64,000 nucleotides of DNA from Scilla litardierei. Taxonomy: Eukaryota > Streptophyta > Magnoliopsida > Asparagales > Asparagaceae. Within the stretch, counting starts at the first letter, position 1; each line of letters opens with the position of its first letter. Below, in pieces: positions 54,715 to 64,000 of the stretch. The notes under the pieces were generated by a model. It was not told the DNA's origin and did no database searches. It was given only the letters and a program-made list of their open reading frames with translations. The translations under genes and the position numbers were made by a program. The DNA lies in assembly GCA_030789695.1 (NCBI GenBank), contig CM061130.1, forward strand, positions 10,593,860 to 10,657,859. The letters are read 5' to 3'.

Positions 54715-56258
54715 ATGCGCAGGAGTTCAGGAAGTCTCGACGACTTGATTCCCGTTGATCCAGAGATAAACGCCACCGTAAGGCGTTTAGCCGCAGAGAA
54801 GAGAAGAAGAGAAGATCCTGAGACCATGGGGGAGAACACCCCACCTCATAAGTCCCTGCTGGAGTACTTGATGCCATCCATCGAGTCCACCTCCGCCATC
54901 TGTCCTCCTGCTATTACGGCGCAAAGCTTCGAGCTTAAGCCGTCTTTGGTGACGTGGATCCAGCAGGATAAATTTTCGGGTGCACCCATGGAGAGCCCTA
55001 TTGAACATTTGGACTCCTTCTTGGAGAAATGTGACACCTTCTGGATAACGGTGTCACAACTGAGGCGATCCGTCTGAAGATATTCCCCTTCTCTCTGCGA
55101 GATAAGGCCAAGCTGTGGCTTAGGGGGAAGGACCCAAATACGTTCAACACTTAGGAGAAGCTTTCAAACCCTTTTCTGACAAAGTTCTTTCCTCTGGGGA
55201 AGACCATGAAGCTGAGTAGTGAGATCTCCTCCTTCTCCCAAGCCAGCCACGAGTCCCTGCATGAAGCTTGGACAAGATTTAAAGAGATGCAGCGAAGATG
55301 CCTACATCACGAGCTTCCCAAGTGGTAGATAATTAATCTGTTCTACAATGGATTGAGGGATGATTTGAAATCGTTGATGGACGCCGCGGCTGGAGGGTCT
55401 TTCATGTCCAGAAGTGAGGAAGATGCCGGGAACATTCTAGAAAATATGGCATCTAACAATGAGCGGTGGTGTGACGAGAGAGCCACACCTATATCTGGGG
55501 GTATCCACAGGGTCAAAGACGTCGACAAATTATCCAGCAAGTTTGACTTGCTGTCGACCCAGATCTCCGCATTGATGGTAGGAGCCGGTGGCACCGGTAC
55601 ACAACATATTGCAGCGGTGGAGGCCGAAGTCTTGGGCGACTTCGAGGGTGGTGACATCTCACCACCGTTGGACCAAGCGAGCGCACTATTCTACAATCCT
55701 ATGGGAAATGCTTCGTATCCACCACGGACTAGCTCCAATCCGGCCTACTCTCCAAATAACCGGAACCACCCCAACCTTAGTTACCGAGCGCCGTATCAAC
55801 AGCCGCCTCCTCAGCAACAACAGCAGCTAATATATCAGCCGGCTAGGCCTCAGCAGTAGCAGCCTCAGTAGCAGTAGTTTCAGTAGCAGCAGGCTCCACA
55901 ACAGTATCAGCAATATGCTCCCAGGAATCAGTAACCCATTCAGCAGCAATATGGCCAGCAGAGGGCCATCTCTCCGGTTGAGTCCCCTTGACTCAATACC
56001 TCGCCAACCAGGAGAAGATAAATTTGAAGCTAGAGATGGGGCAGAGAGTTCTCACTGATCAGGTAACCCAGCTAGGGTTACAAGTGACGAACCTTCAGAG
56101 GCCACAGAATCTATTACCGCCACAACCTGAAATGAACCCGAGGGGAGCAAATCATACTTTGGCACTCACGCACGAGAATGCGAATGTGTCCGCTATCGTG
56201 TTGAGAAGCGGGACACAAATCCCCACAAAAGTGCCCCCCCAAGGAACCGGAAGCACCG
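54715..56258 (+). pseudogene. gag: Athila-1-type gag, array copy 2, heavily damaged
   Basis: ATG 54715. A one-base loss near 55045 (after the CDTFW block) shifts the frame. Stops follow at 55153 and 55327. A cluster of TAG codons lies in the Gln-rich region (55857-55935), where CAG codons are expected. Another frameshift lies at a C-run near 56230. All gag blocks seen in the copy at 7160 are present in order. Confidence 0.85.
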
Positions 56259-57424
56259 TTGGTCGTAGAACGACCAATTGAAAAATTGAATGACGACGGT
56301 GCTTCGTCGCCAAAGCAAACGACTCCGGAGGGAGCCCCTGAAGAGGAGAAGAAGAAAACCGAGGAAGGGAGCCTCAAGGTGTTCAAGCCCGTTGTGCCTT
56401 TTCCACAACGGCTAGCCCAAGCCAAGATAGACGAAAAGTATGGCAAATTCTTTGCCATGGTCAAGGATCCAAGCTTGCAAATCCCCTTCCTTGAAGCTAT
56501 CAAGACGATTCCCTCCTATGCCAAATTTCTAAAGGATTTAGTGACGAGAGGGTCCAGAAAGGAGAAGGTCGTATTGACGGCGGAATGCAGTGCTCTCATT
56601 CAGAGAGCAAATCCGCCTAAGCTTAAAGACCCGGGGAGCTTCTCTATCCCTTGCGCAATCGGGGAGGTAAAGATCCATCGTGCGCTCGTCGATCTTGGAG
56701 CGAGCGTCAGTTTGATGCCCCTGTCGCTGTATAAGAGGATAGGGATGGGCGACTTGGAGCCCACCGGCATGACATTACAGCTTGCAGACCGTTCCGTCAA
56801 GTATCCAATGGGTGTTGTTGATGACCTCCCTGTCAATGTGAGAGGGGTGCATGTGCCGGTGGACTTCTTCGTCGTGGACATGCCTGAAGATGCGCACACC
56901 CCCATCATCCTAGGACGGCCATTCATGGCCACTGCCGGCGTTTTAATAGATGTGAAGAACGGAAAGCTTTCCCTTAACGTCGGTAACGAGAAAGTCGAAT
57001 TTGACTTGGGGTTGTCAATGAAGCGCCCTGATCCCCCGGATGATCCAAGATGCAACATGCTGGAGTTAGAAGAAGAGAGAGTTGTGGAGGCAAGCTCCTG
57101 GGAAATTCTTTCAAGAAATCCCCCCGATGGCTTGGGGGACTTAGAAGAACCAGTCGGCTGGAGAATTATGACGTTGCTGGGAGAGCGGATGCGGCACACA
57201 CGGTCCCTCCCGGATTTCAAAATGCTCCTCCAACGAGGAGGAAAGGGAAAGAGCCCATGGGGATCACCGGAGAAGAGATTCGGATCTTGAAACGAGTGGC
57301 GATAGACACCAAATTAAGTGAGAAGCCCCGGATCCTGTCAACAAGGGGAGGGTCGTCGAGCAAGTTTTCCTTTCACCGCCGACGATACCGAAAGCCGCCA
57401 ACTCTGAACCCGAAGCGATGTTGA
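56259..57424 (+). pseudogene. Athila-1-type protease and polyprotein tail, array copy 2
   Basis: Open for 343 codons from 56259 to 57290. Linker VFKPVVPFPQRLAQAKIDEKY, retropepsin with VDLGASVSLMPLSLYKRIG and IILGRPFMAT, then NGKLSLNVGNEKVEFDLG. This uninterrupted copy shows what the LARD split in Athila-1. Near 57100-57170 a shift moves the tail to another frame (57050-57424). As in Athila-1, no RT follows. The stem-loop segment starts near 57465. Confidence 0.85.
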
Positions 57425-57647
57425 CTTTAGGGCATCACCCCCCGTCCACCTTGAATATCATCAACGGGCGTCGTGCAAACGACGTTAAACAAAAACGCTT
57501 CATGGGAGGCAACCCATGCTCTAAAACTTTTATCTTCGTTTTTAGGATTTTTATTATCTTTATTTTTTCTATTTTAATAATTAAACTCAGCCGCGGGATC
57601 AACCGTCGAGAGACTTAGGCCATTTGTGAATTTTTGCAGGAAACAAG
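57425..57647 (+). other. Post-protease segment, array copy 2
   Basis: GGGCGTCGTGCAAACGACG, stem-loop CATGGGAGGCAACCCATG at about 57502-57519, then T-rich non-coding sequence. Confidence 0.6.
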
Positions 57648-57994
57648 CCCTCACCTGATCGGGTGATTACTCAACCGATCGGGTGAGACGTATCAGACAA
57701 TGGCCGTATCTGAGCTCCAACGAACCGGTCGGGTGAAGCAAGCCGAGACCGGGTGACAGACCGTGTGATCTGTGCAGAAGTCTCGGGAATTTTGGGGAGT
57801 TGATCAACCGATCGGGTGAAGCTAAGTGACCGGGTGGAAGACTGGGTGAGCTGTACTAAACTTTCGGGAAAAAGTGTGAAGCGACGAACCGATCGGTTGA
57901 GTTCTTAACCGATCGGGTCGCCTGTAGCCAACTTTCAGCAAAAATTTCGACCTAAAAGTCAACCGATCGGGTGACATTTCACCCGATCGGTTTG
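57648..57994 (+). repeat. Internal palindromic array, array copy 2
   Basis: Paired sites include GGGTGACATTTCACCC context near 57970. It ends about 10 bp before the TATA box. Confidence 0.8.
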
Positions 57995-58004
57995 ACTTAA
58001 ACTC

Positions 58005-58011
58005 TATATAA
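58005..58011 (+). promoter_or_regulatory. Internal TATA box, array copy 2
   Basis: TATATAA, about 440 bp before the accessory ORF ATG. Confidence 0.6.
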
Positions 58012-58452
58012 GCCCAACCCCCTCACACGTTCATCTCCCTCGCCCGACCCCGATTCCTTCTCGACCGATTCGACTTCCTCTCCCTCAACCGTCCTCGTTC
58101 ATCCTCTCAACCGGTCACAAACCTTCCCCAATTGATCCATCAACTCACTTTCTCCATCTCTCCATCAATCTCTCTCCCTCTCCCATCGATTTCACCCCCC
58201 GCAAAAGCCCTAATTTTCGCCCATTTCCCCCCATTTTCGAAATTTGCTGAACGGAGTTGCTGCGGCTTCACATTACATCCCATTGCGTTGCGTTGGGACC
58301 TCTACAAGCAAGGATCTTCATCTAGCTTGGGTAACTTTGCTCCTCAGCTCAATTTTATATTTTACCCTAAAATTTCATTTTGCTCGATTGTCGTGTTAGT
58401 GTCTATTCATCGTATCTTGCATACACTCACTCACACACACGACTCCTGCACA

Positions 58453-58857
58453 ATGCCTCCTCGCCGTGCTAAACCCACCAACACCAGCACGTCCAACCCT
58501 AGACCCACCCGACGCACTCATCGCACACAATCCCCTACCCAACCCACCACCGCCACTAATTCATCCACCACCCCACGCCCCTCTGACCCCGTTTACATTG
58601 GCGACACCGAATACCAGGTGACATTCCATGATGATGACCAAGCTGACCGGTTCATGTCCATGCTCCTCCTAGCAGGAGTTGGTGGTCAGGCAACTCAGCA
58701 GTCAGTCGAGCGTGACCTACCCGTCCTTCAAAGCCTCATTCGTCACATTCGCACTGACTCACCCGATGTTTCCGAGCTTGACATCCCACCCCCCACCACT
58801 CCTGGTCCTCATCACAGGGCCCCATCACCACCCCCAAAGGGCGGTGCCTCTGCTTGA
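58453..58857 (+). CDS. Accessory ORF, array copy 2 (intact)
   Basis: 134 codons from ATG 58453 (MPPRRAKPTNTSTSNP), the start shared with the other copies. An upstream in-frame extension exists but is not conserved in the 20203 copy. Same layout: basic start, Ser/Thr/Pro linker, core with DDDQADRFMSMLLLAGVGGQ and LQSLIRHIR, tail DIPPPTTPGP. It is intact although gag in the same element carries many stops. No known domain is recognised. See 20203 for alternatives. Confidence 0.7.
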   Translation: MPPRRAKPTNTSTSNPRPTRRTHRTQSPTQPTTATNSSTTPRPSDPVYIGDTEYQVTFHDDDQADRFMSMLLLAGVGGQATQQSVERDLPVLQSLIRHIRTDSPDVSELDIPPPTTPGPHHRAPSPPPKGGASA

Positions 58858-59672
58858 TATATTCCCATCAAGGATTTGCCTCCCTCTATTTTTAGTGCCC
58901 ATCTGTCTTTGCGGGGCCCTGCTTTACCACAGCTAGGGGGAGGACCCATTCACGCATCGGGTCCCTTCTTTTTTATTTTTATTTCCATTCTTTTCTTTTA
59001 TTGACCTCCCCCTTGCATATCTCTACATATTCATGATCACATCATATCTCTCGCACTGTCACGTCTAGCTTGGGGGAAGTCAACTTTTTCTGTGTGTTGT
59101 CGTGTGTCGTTTTTCTTTGTGTGTTTGTTTATTTGTCGTGTGGTGTGATTTTTATTTTTATTCTTCTTCAGTTTCGTTTGTGTGATTTTCTTGTTTTTCG
59201 TGTCTTTTTGTGTCTGTGCGTCTTCTCCCCCATATTCATTGCCCTCCCGTATTTAATTCTATTGCATTGAGGGCAGTGCAAGTTTCAGCTTGGGGGAGTC
59301 GCACCTCGTGCTTCATTTGTCTCTTTTTCTTCGTTATTTGAGTCGTTTTTCTCCGTGTTTTTCTTTTTTTTTCTTTTCTTCTTTTTATCTCTTTCTCCTA
59401 GAGATGAACCCTATGATGAATTGCCACGAAAATCACACGCACACCTAGCACGGCTTCGATAATCACATTCACTAGCCTTAGGAAGTCGAGTCCTCTTGCA
59501 TTTCATGCATCGCGGGTCCACTTAGTTTTTATGTGTGTCGTGTGTCGTGACTAGAGTTGGGTGTGCTTCTACTTTGTGATTGTGTTTTATATACCTATCC
59601 AGGAATGACCCCTAGATTATCATGCTTCGATTTGAATATGCGGTATTTGTCTATCATGTCTGCTTCTATATG
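58858..59672 (+). other. 3' untranslated region, array copy 2, cut by Tekay insertion
   Basis: AGCTTGGGGGA motifs at 59067-59077 and 59287-59297, hairpin with a G-U pair before the second. Ends at ATATG (59668-59672) where the Tekay LTR begins. The uninterrupted sequence is seen at 51881-51960. Confidence 0.7.
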
Positions 59673-62423
59673 TGTCACGCCCCGCTTCCCAAAAACGTGG
59701 AGGCGAAGCGTGAGAAGGTCCGCTCAGACTTGAAGCTACGAAGCTGCAAGTCCGATAAGCGTCAATCAAAATTAAACTGCAGGTCCTTGCAACGCGAAAC
59801 GAAGCAAAGATAATAATAGCGAAAAGAGACAAAAGAAACATCTCAGAATATCCATAATAATAAATCTCAACATCGCAGAAAAAGCCACCAGGCTAAAATA
59901 AAAGAGTCTAAAAGAGGCCCCGGTATGGCCAACAAAAGTACAAAGTACGAAGAAAAAATAATGGTGCAAGCACCGACAACTAACAGCAACCTAAAGCAAA
60001 AGCAACTCAACAGTCTCTAAGACTGGTCTCCGGTATCCTCGAACTCCTCAACGAACGTGGGCTCGGGCTCAGCGTCAGCAAACACCTCGTCCTCAACAAC
60101 TGTCTCTGGCTCAGGGTCTAACATGTGACACCCAAAAGAGCAAGGGGCACATGTCAGCAAGTCTGGAAGACTTGTGCAAGGAAACTGAAGGTAGGTAAAA
60201 GTAAAGCAACCTAGCAGTTCTAGCATGATGCAATGACATGGCAGTTAAAGTAATGTAAAGTAAAGTACGAGCATAGCATTTAGACATGGCATGAATCATT
60301 CACAAGACAAGTACAAGACAAGTAAAGTAAGCACCTCGTGCACAGAGATTCCGCCTTTTGGCTAGAGTGGCTGCGCGGGCCAACTCCTAAGCTCAAGTGA
60401 CCGTTTATCCCTACCCCTCCACGTGTATCGGGCATTGGTTTTCAACCAACACATGAGGCCCGCTTCTGGACCACGAGCCAGGAAGTGTTTTAAACAAGTA
60501 TGGCGTAGGGGTGCACCTAGCCAGACAAGGAAGTACAAGTAGTGTAGCGTGTGCTACGAATGCATCAATCACTAGGATGACATGTAAGATGCAATGCATG
60601 GCAGTTAAAAGTGCATACATGTAGAGAATTTAAACGTGGCAGATATCAATGCATGAACAAGTTTAAGGGTTGGATCTGGCTTCGTTGTTAAGCTAGATCA
60701 ATTTAGGTGACAGATCTAGTTTCGTTGTCAAACTAGATCAAGTAGGCGTCTAGCCAGCTATCATTTCACTGACTAGTCTCTTTTACGCTAAAAGTAAGGA
60801 AGTGGCCTAAAAACATGGCCCTAAGCAAGATTTGGCAAGTTTCACTTGCCTGTAAGTATCACGTCAGAGAAACACCGTCCAACGAGTCCAAAGTCACAAT
60901 TCCTACGTGCACAAGTCCACCGGCCTACATCCGTTTTATTAATCTTGATTAGTGATTGCTAAAACATTTAAAATACTTTAAAATACTGATTTTTAGTCTT
61001 GGTTAGCATGCAATTGGGTTGGGGGTCCTAGGGGTGCAAAGCGTTACCTCAACACGACGCGAAAGCTACACCGGCGTCGGGTAGCGACGTCGGGGGTTGG
61101 AATAATAATATTGCGCTCCAAGTCCAGATTCCAATTAGATTCCTCGCTGGAAATTTCAGAGCAATCAACCGGAGCAACGATTCCAGATTCCAAAGCTAGC
61201 ACGTGCGATGACGGGCTACGACGTGTCGCAACGTCGTACGCGGCAAATCCTCGAAGAGCAAGCACCTAGGTGGGGCCCACAATAGTCCTAGGGACCTATG
61301 GGGGACCCATAATACCTCTGGAGAACTTGGGGGGCCCACTGTGGCAAGTGGTGCGACGGGTGCGGGGTTGCGACGAGTGGCTCTCGGTCGGACACAGCCA
61401 AGTGCGGGGGATCCTCTCGGTCGGGCGCTAGGAACGGGCGCTGCACAACGCTTGGGTCGGTCGCAGCAGTGGGTGCGGGGCTGTCTCTCGGTCGGTGCGG
61501 AGGGAGCGGTCGGTCGGGCACGGTGCGGAGCGGGGGAACGAAGCGGGCGACAGCTGCGGTGCGGAGCGGGCGTGAGCGGGGGCGGCTATCGGTCTGACCG
61601 AGAGATCTTCTCGGTCGGACACGGGGGTGCGAGCGGGCGGCAGCAGCAGTGCGATGCGGGGCTTGGTGCGGGGGTGGCTATCGGTCAGGGCGGGGAAACG
61701 GGGCTTGTTTCTTCGGTCGTGCGGCAGAAGTTCGTCGCAACGTTGCGACGATTCGTCGCAACGTCAAATTTGGGTTTTGGGAGCGGATAGGGTTATTTTC
61801 TTGCGAAAATAGGTCTTCCTAAAGGGTGTTTATATATTGTAGAGGGGTTGGCTTGGTCTAGGGCTAAATCTAATAGGATTAGAAGTTCAAAAATATTTAA
61901 AATTTGAATCTCAACTTCTCCAACTCACACAAGGATTTGACGCGGTCCAAATGAGATGGAATTTGGCTCAAAAATTCTTTAATACGTTTAAAACTCAAAT
62001 AAATTTTATTTGGCCGAAAATAATTTAAAAATTAATTATTAAAAATATTTTAAACCTTGTTAAAAATATAAAAGTGGTCAAATAAACTCTAAAAATTATT
62101 AAATAAATATTTGGGTGATCGTGATGACGAAAGTGAGCTAACTAAGAAGACGGAACTCAATTTCGACGTCGGACGACGAAACTAAAAATAGAAACGTCTC
62201 CCGTCAAAAGTGAAAACCGCAACGTCTCATCAAATAAGATTAAATTGTGGGAAAACGACTCGAGAAACGTCGTTCCAAATTAGTGCCACTATTTAATACT
62301 CTCAGATACGTTCACAACAGAAGATCACACAAAAGTGTTCACAATCAAATAAAGTCTAAAACAAACACGTGCAAGGCCAAAAGCACGTGCACGAACAAAG
62401 TACAACGAAAAGTGGTCGTTACA
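59673..62423 (-). mobile_element. Tekay 3' LTR
   Basis: 2751 bp, co-linear with the 2900-bp LARD LTR. It has one of the two ~32-bp GGGCATTGG units (60431), twin hairpins (60673-60739), the 18-bp palindrome (61733-61750) and a TATA box on the minus strand (61829-61836). Confidence 0.88.
60673..60739 (-). other. Twin hairpins in Tekay LTR
   Basis: Equivalent of 10393-10458. The second hairpin is identical. The first has one changed base in an arm and one in the loop (CGTTGTT). Confidence 0.7.
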
Positions 62424-62440
62424 TCCTCCCCACCTTAGAA
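62424..62440 (-). other. Polypurine tract of Tekay element
   Basis: Minus-strand TTCTAAGGTGGGGAGGA next to the LTR, preceded by GATTCCGAGGACGGAAT. Confidence 0.8.
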
Positions 62441-62464
62441 ATGATTCCGTCCTCGGAATCAACA

Positions 62465-64000
62465 TCAAGCACTGCTCGGGAAAAGGTGCGGGAAGCGCTC
62501 TCTCATCTCATCCTCATGTTCCCAGGTAGACTCACCAGGGGAGCCGTGACGCCACTGCACTCGAACCAAGTCGACGGTCTTATTCCTCAGCTGCTTCTGT
62601 CGACGATCCAGAATCTCGACTGGCTGCTGATCATAAGACAGATCCAGACGTACCGTAATCTCTGAGAAATCCACAGTGTGGGATGGATCACTAACGTATC
62701 GACGTAACTGAGATACGTGAAATACGTCGTGAACTCCCACAAGCGACGGTGGCAACGCCAAGCGATAAGCCACAGATCCAACTCTCTCTAGAACATCAAA
62801 TGGTCCAATGTACCTCGGACTCAGCTTGCCTCTCTTCCCAAATCGAATAACTCCGCGGTTCGGAGAAATATTCAGGAAGGCATGATCGCCGGGCTGAAAC
62901 TCCAAAGGTCTCCGTTTAGCATCAGCCCAATGCTTGAAACGGTCCTGCGCAATCCTCAGCTTCTCTCAGATATTCCTCACAACATCCACGGCCTCCACGA
63001 TCATCACCGGTCCTAACAGCTCCCGATCTCCAATGTCATCCCAGCTCAGTGGCGATCGACATTTCTTTCCATATAGCGCGGCGAAAGGCGCCATTCCAAT
63101 ACTCGCCTGGTAGCTGTTATTGTAAGCAAACTCAACGAGATGGAGATGATCCTCCCAAGATCCCTTAAAGTCCAGCATGCACGCTCTCAACATATCCTCC
63201 AAGATCTGAATCGTCCTCTCGGACTGGCCATCCATCTGCGGGTGGTACGCCGTGCTGAAACTCAGACTCGTACCCAAGCTCTTCTGCAGACTCTGCCAAA
63301 ACTGAGATGTGAATCTCGTGTCTCTGTCCGACACGATACTCACGGGGACTCCGTGAAGTCATACGATCTCCTGCACGATTCACGTTACATCACTATCTAA
63401 ACTAGGAAAAGGAAATAGAAACAGAGAGTAAACGTATTTACCTCCATGTATCTCCTCGCTAGCGTCTCAGTAGACTGTCCCACTCGGAAGGGAATAAAGT
63501 GCGCGGATTTGGTCAATCGGTCTGCGATCACCCAAATCGCGTCGTTCTGTTTCGGACTCAGAGGTAGTCCAGTCATGAAATCCATAGTGATGTGCTGCCA
63601 CTTCCACTCCGGAATCGGAAGCGGTTGTAGCAACCCTGCCGTATGCTGATGCTCCGCCTTTACTTGTTGGCAAACCAAACACTTGGCTACACTCCGAGCC
63701 ACACTCCTCTTCATACCATACCACCAAAAGTTCAGACGAAGATCCTTGTACATCTTGGTCCCACCAGGATGCACAGAATACGGCGAACTGTGTGCCTCCA
63801 CCAATAATTCCTCTCTGATGTCTCCAGCCGGCACACACAACCTGGCTCCAAATCTCAACGAACCATCCTCGTGAATCAAAAAGTCAGTCCGTAGACCGGC
63901 TTCCACCTGCTCCCGAATCTTCACAAGCTTAGCATCTCCAGCCTGTCCAGCCTTGATCCTATCCACGATCGTCGACTGTATCTGCATACTCATCAACGAA
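62465..64000 (-). pseudogene. pol: Tekay integrase with two stops and a 71-bp intron-like gap
   Basis: Minus strand, continuing past 64000. N-terminal HHCC finger (HSSPYSVHPGG...KCLVCQQV), DDE core with MDFMTGLP, SDRDTRF and [12 protein letters not shown]-terminal GPFDVLERVGSVAYRLALPP and HVSQLRRYVSDPSHTVD. The tail ESTWEHEDEMRERFPHLF is of the chromodomain type seen in Tekay/Del. All segments share one frame once the gap at 63371-63441 is skipped. Two TGA codons (63359-63361 and 62966-62968) stand where the sister copy at 28348 or the family has arginine, fitting CGA to TGA. Otherwise intact. Confidence 0.87.
63371..63441 (-). other. Putative 71-nt intron in Tekay integrase
   Basis: On the minus strand it begins GTAAATACG and ends CGTGCAG, between codons for ME and EIV of the conserved RRYMEEIV block. 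The sister element at about 29803-29815 reads through this point without any insert. Exact GT-AG borders, phase 0, a pyrimidine-rich stretch and no duplicated flanks suggest a spliceosomal intron. Confidence 0.6.

Larger units (their letters stand above)
46753..59672 (+). mobile_element. Tandem array of two Athila-1-type elements sharing an LTR
   Basis: Order: LTR (46753-48421), internal 1 (deleted), LTR (52854-54522), internal 2 (longer), then the Tekay insertion at 59673. Both LTRs are 1669 bp. The expected third LTR would be outside the window. LTR-internal-LTR-internal layouts arise by unequal recombination between elements. Inserted in Athila-2 gag after TCCCT (46748-46752). Confidence 0.82.
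59673..64000 (-). mobile_element. Autonomous-type Tekay chromovirus, 3' part
   Basis: 3' LTR (59673-62423), polypurine tract and integrase on the minus strand, continuing beyond the window. LTR ends (minus-strand TGTAACGACC and GGCGTGACA) and overall layout match the LARD. Confidence 0.9.

Overview
This window is intergenic chromatin from a large-genome flowering plant. It is almost entirely nested LTR retrotransposons plus one hAT DNA transposon, and I recognise no host gene. The plant assignment rests on Athila/Tat-type gag with tRNA-Asp-like primer sites, Tekay/Del-type chromovirus integrase, a plant-style hAT with GC-rich subterminal repeats, and kilobase-long LTRs. The species cannot be told from the sequence.

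Layout, left to right. (1) 1-5384: three copies of one chromovirus-like LTR in alternating orientation, forming large inverted repeats. (2) 5390-23918: a complete Athila/Tat-lineage element (Athila-1) with two 1577-bp LTRs and a 5-bp ACATA target duplication. It carries gag and protease but no RT, RNase H or integrase, plus a small 3' ORF with its own promoter-like cassette. (3) 9334-18714: a complete non-coding LARD on the minus strand, inserted inside the Athila-1 protease reading frame, with two 2900-bp LTRs and a TGAAG duplication. (4) 24148-28286: an unclassified AT-rich segment. (5) 28348-32667: a decayed Tekay-like pol (RT end, RNase H, integrase) and its 3' LTR. (6) 32668-33489: an LTR fragment. 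(7) 33490-43008: an LTR element with about 3.1-kb LTRs and almost no internal region (element C). It holds a complete hAT element at 36822-40268 with a GCTAGTCT duplication. (8) 43009-46752: a second Athila/Tat family (Athila-2; LTR, primer site, broken gag). (9) 46753-59672: a tandem LTR-internal-LTR-internal array of Athila-1 relatives. (10) 59673-64000: the 3' end of an autonomous Tekay element on the minus strand. Its LTR is homologous to that of the LARD, so it marks the likely helper family.

The most unusual signals are RNA-like and promoter-like structures inside the LTRs, not proteins. The Athila-2 leader has five successive hairpins whose stems differ but whose 16-nt loops are nearly the same. 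The Athila-1 leader has a hairpin whose stem shows a compensatory change between copies, with a related loop. The LARD/Tekay LTR has twin hairpins with one shared loop and a compensatory pair. Both Athila families carry dense arrays of 14-bp palindromes upstream of their promoters, with different sequences but the same layout. In the Athila-1 family the array plus TATA module occurs twice per element: in the LTR, and again in front of a conserved proline-rich 133-134 residue ORF. All coordinates of nested insertions were cross-checked by eye through target-site duplications and equal LTR lengths. Evolutionary and functional statements are inferences.
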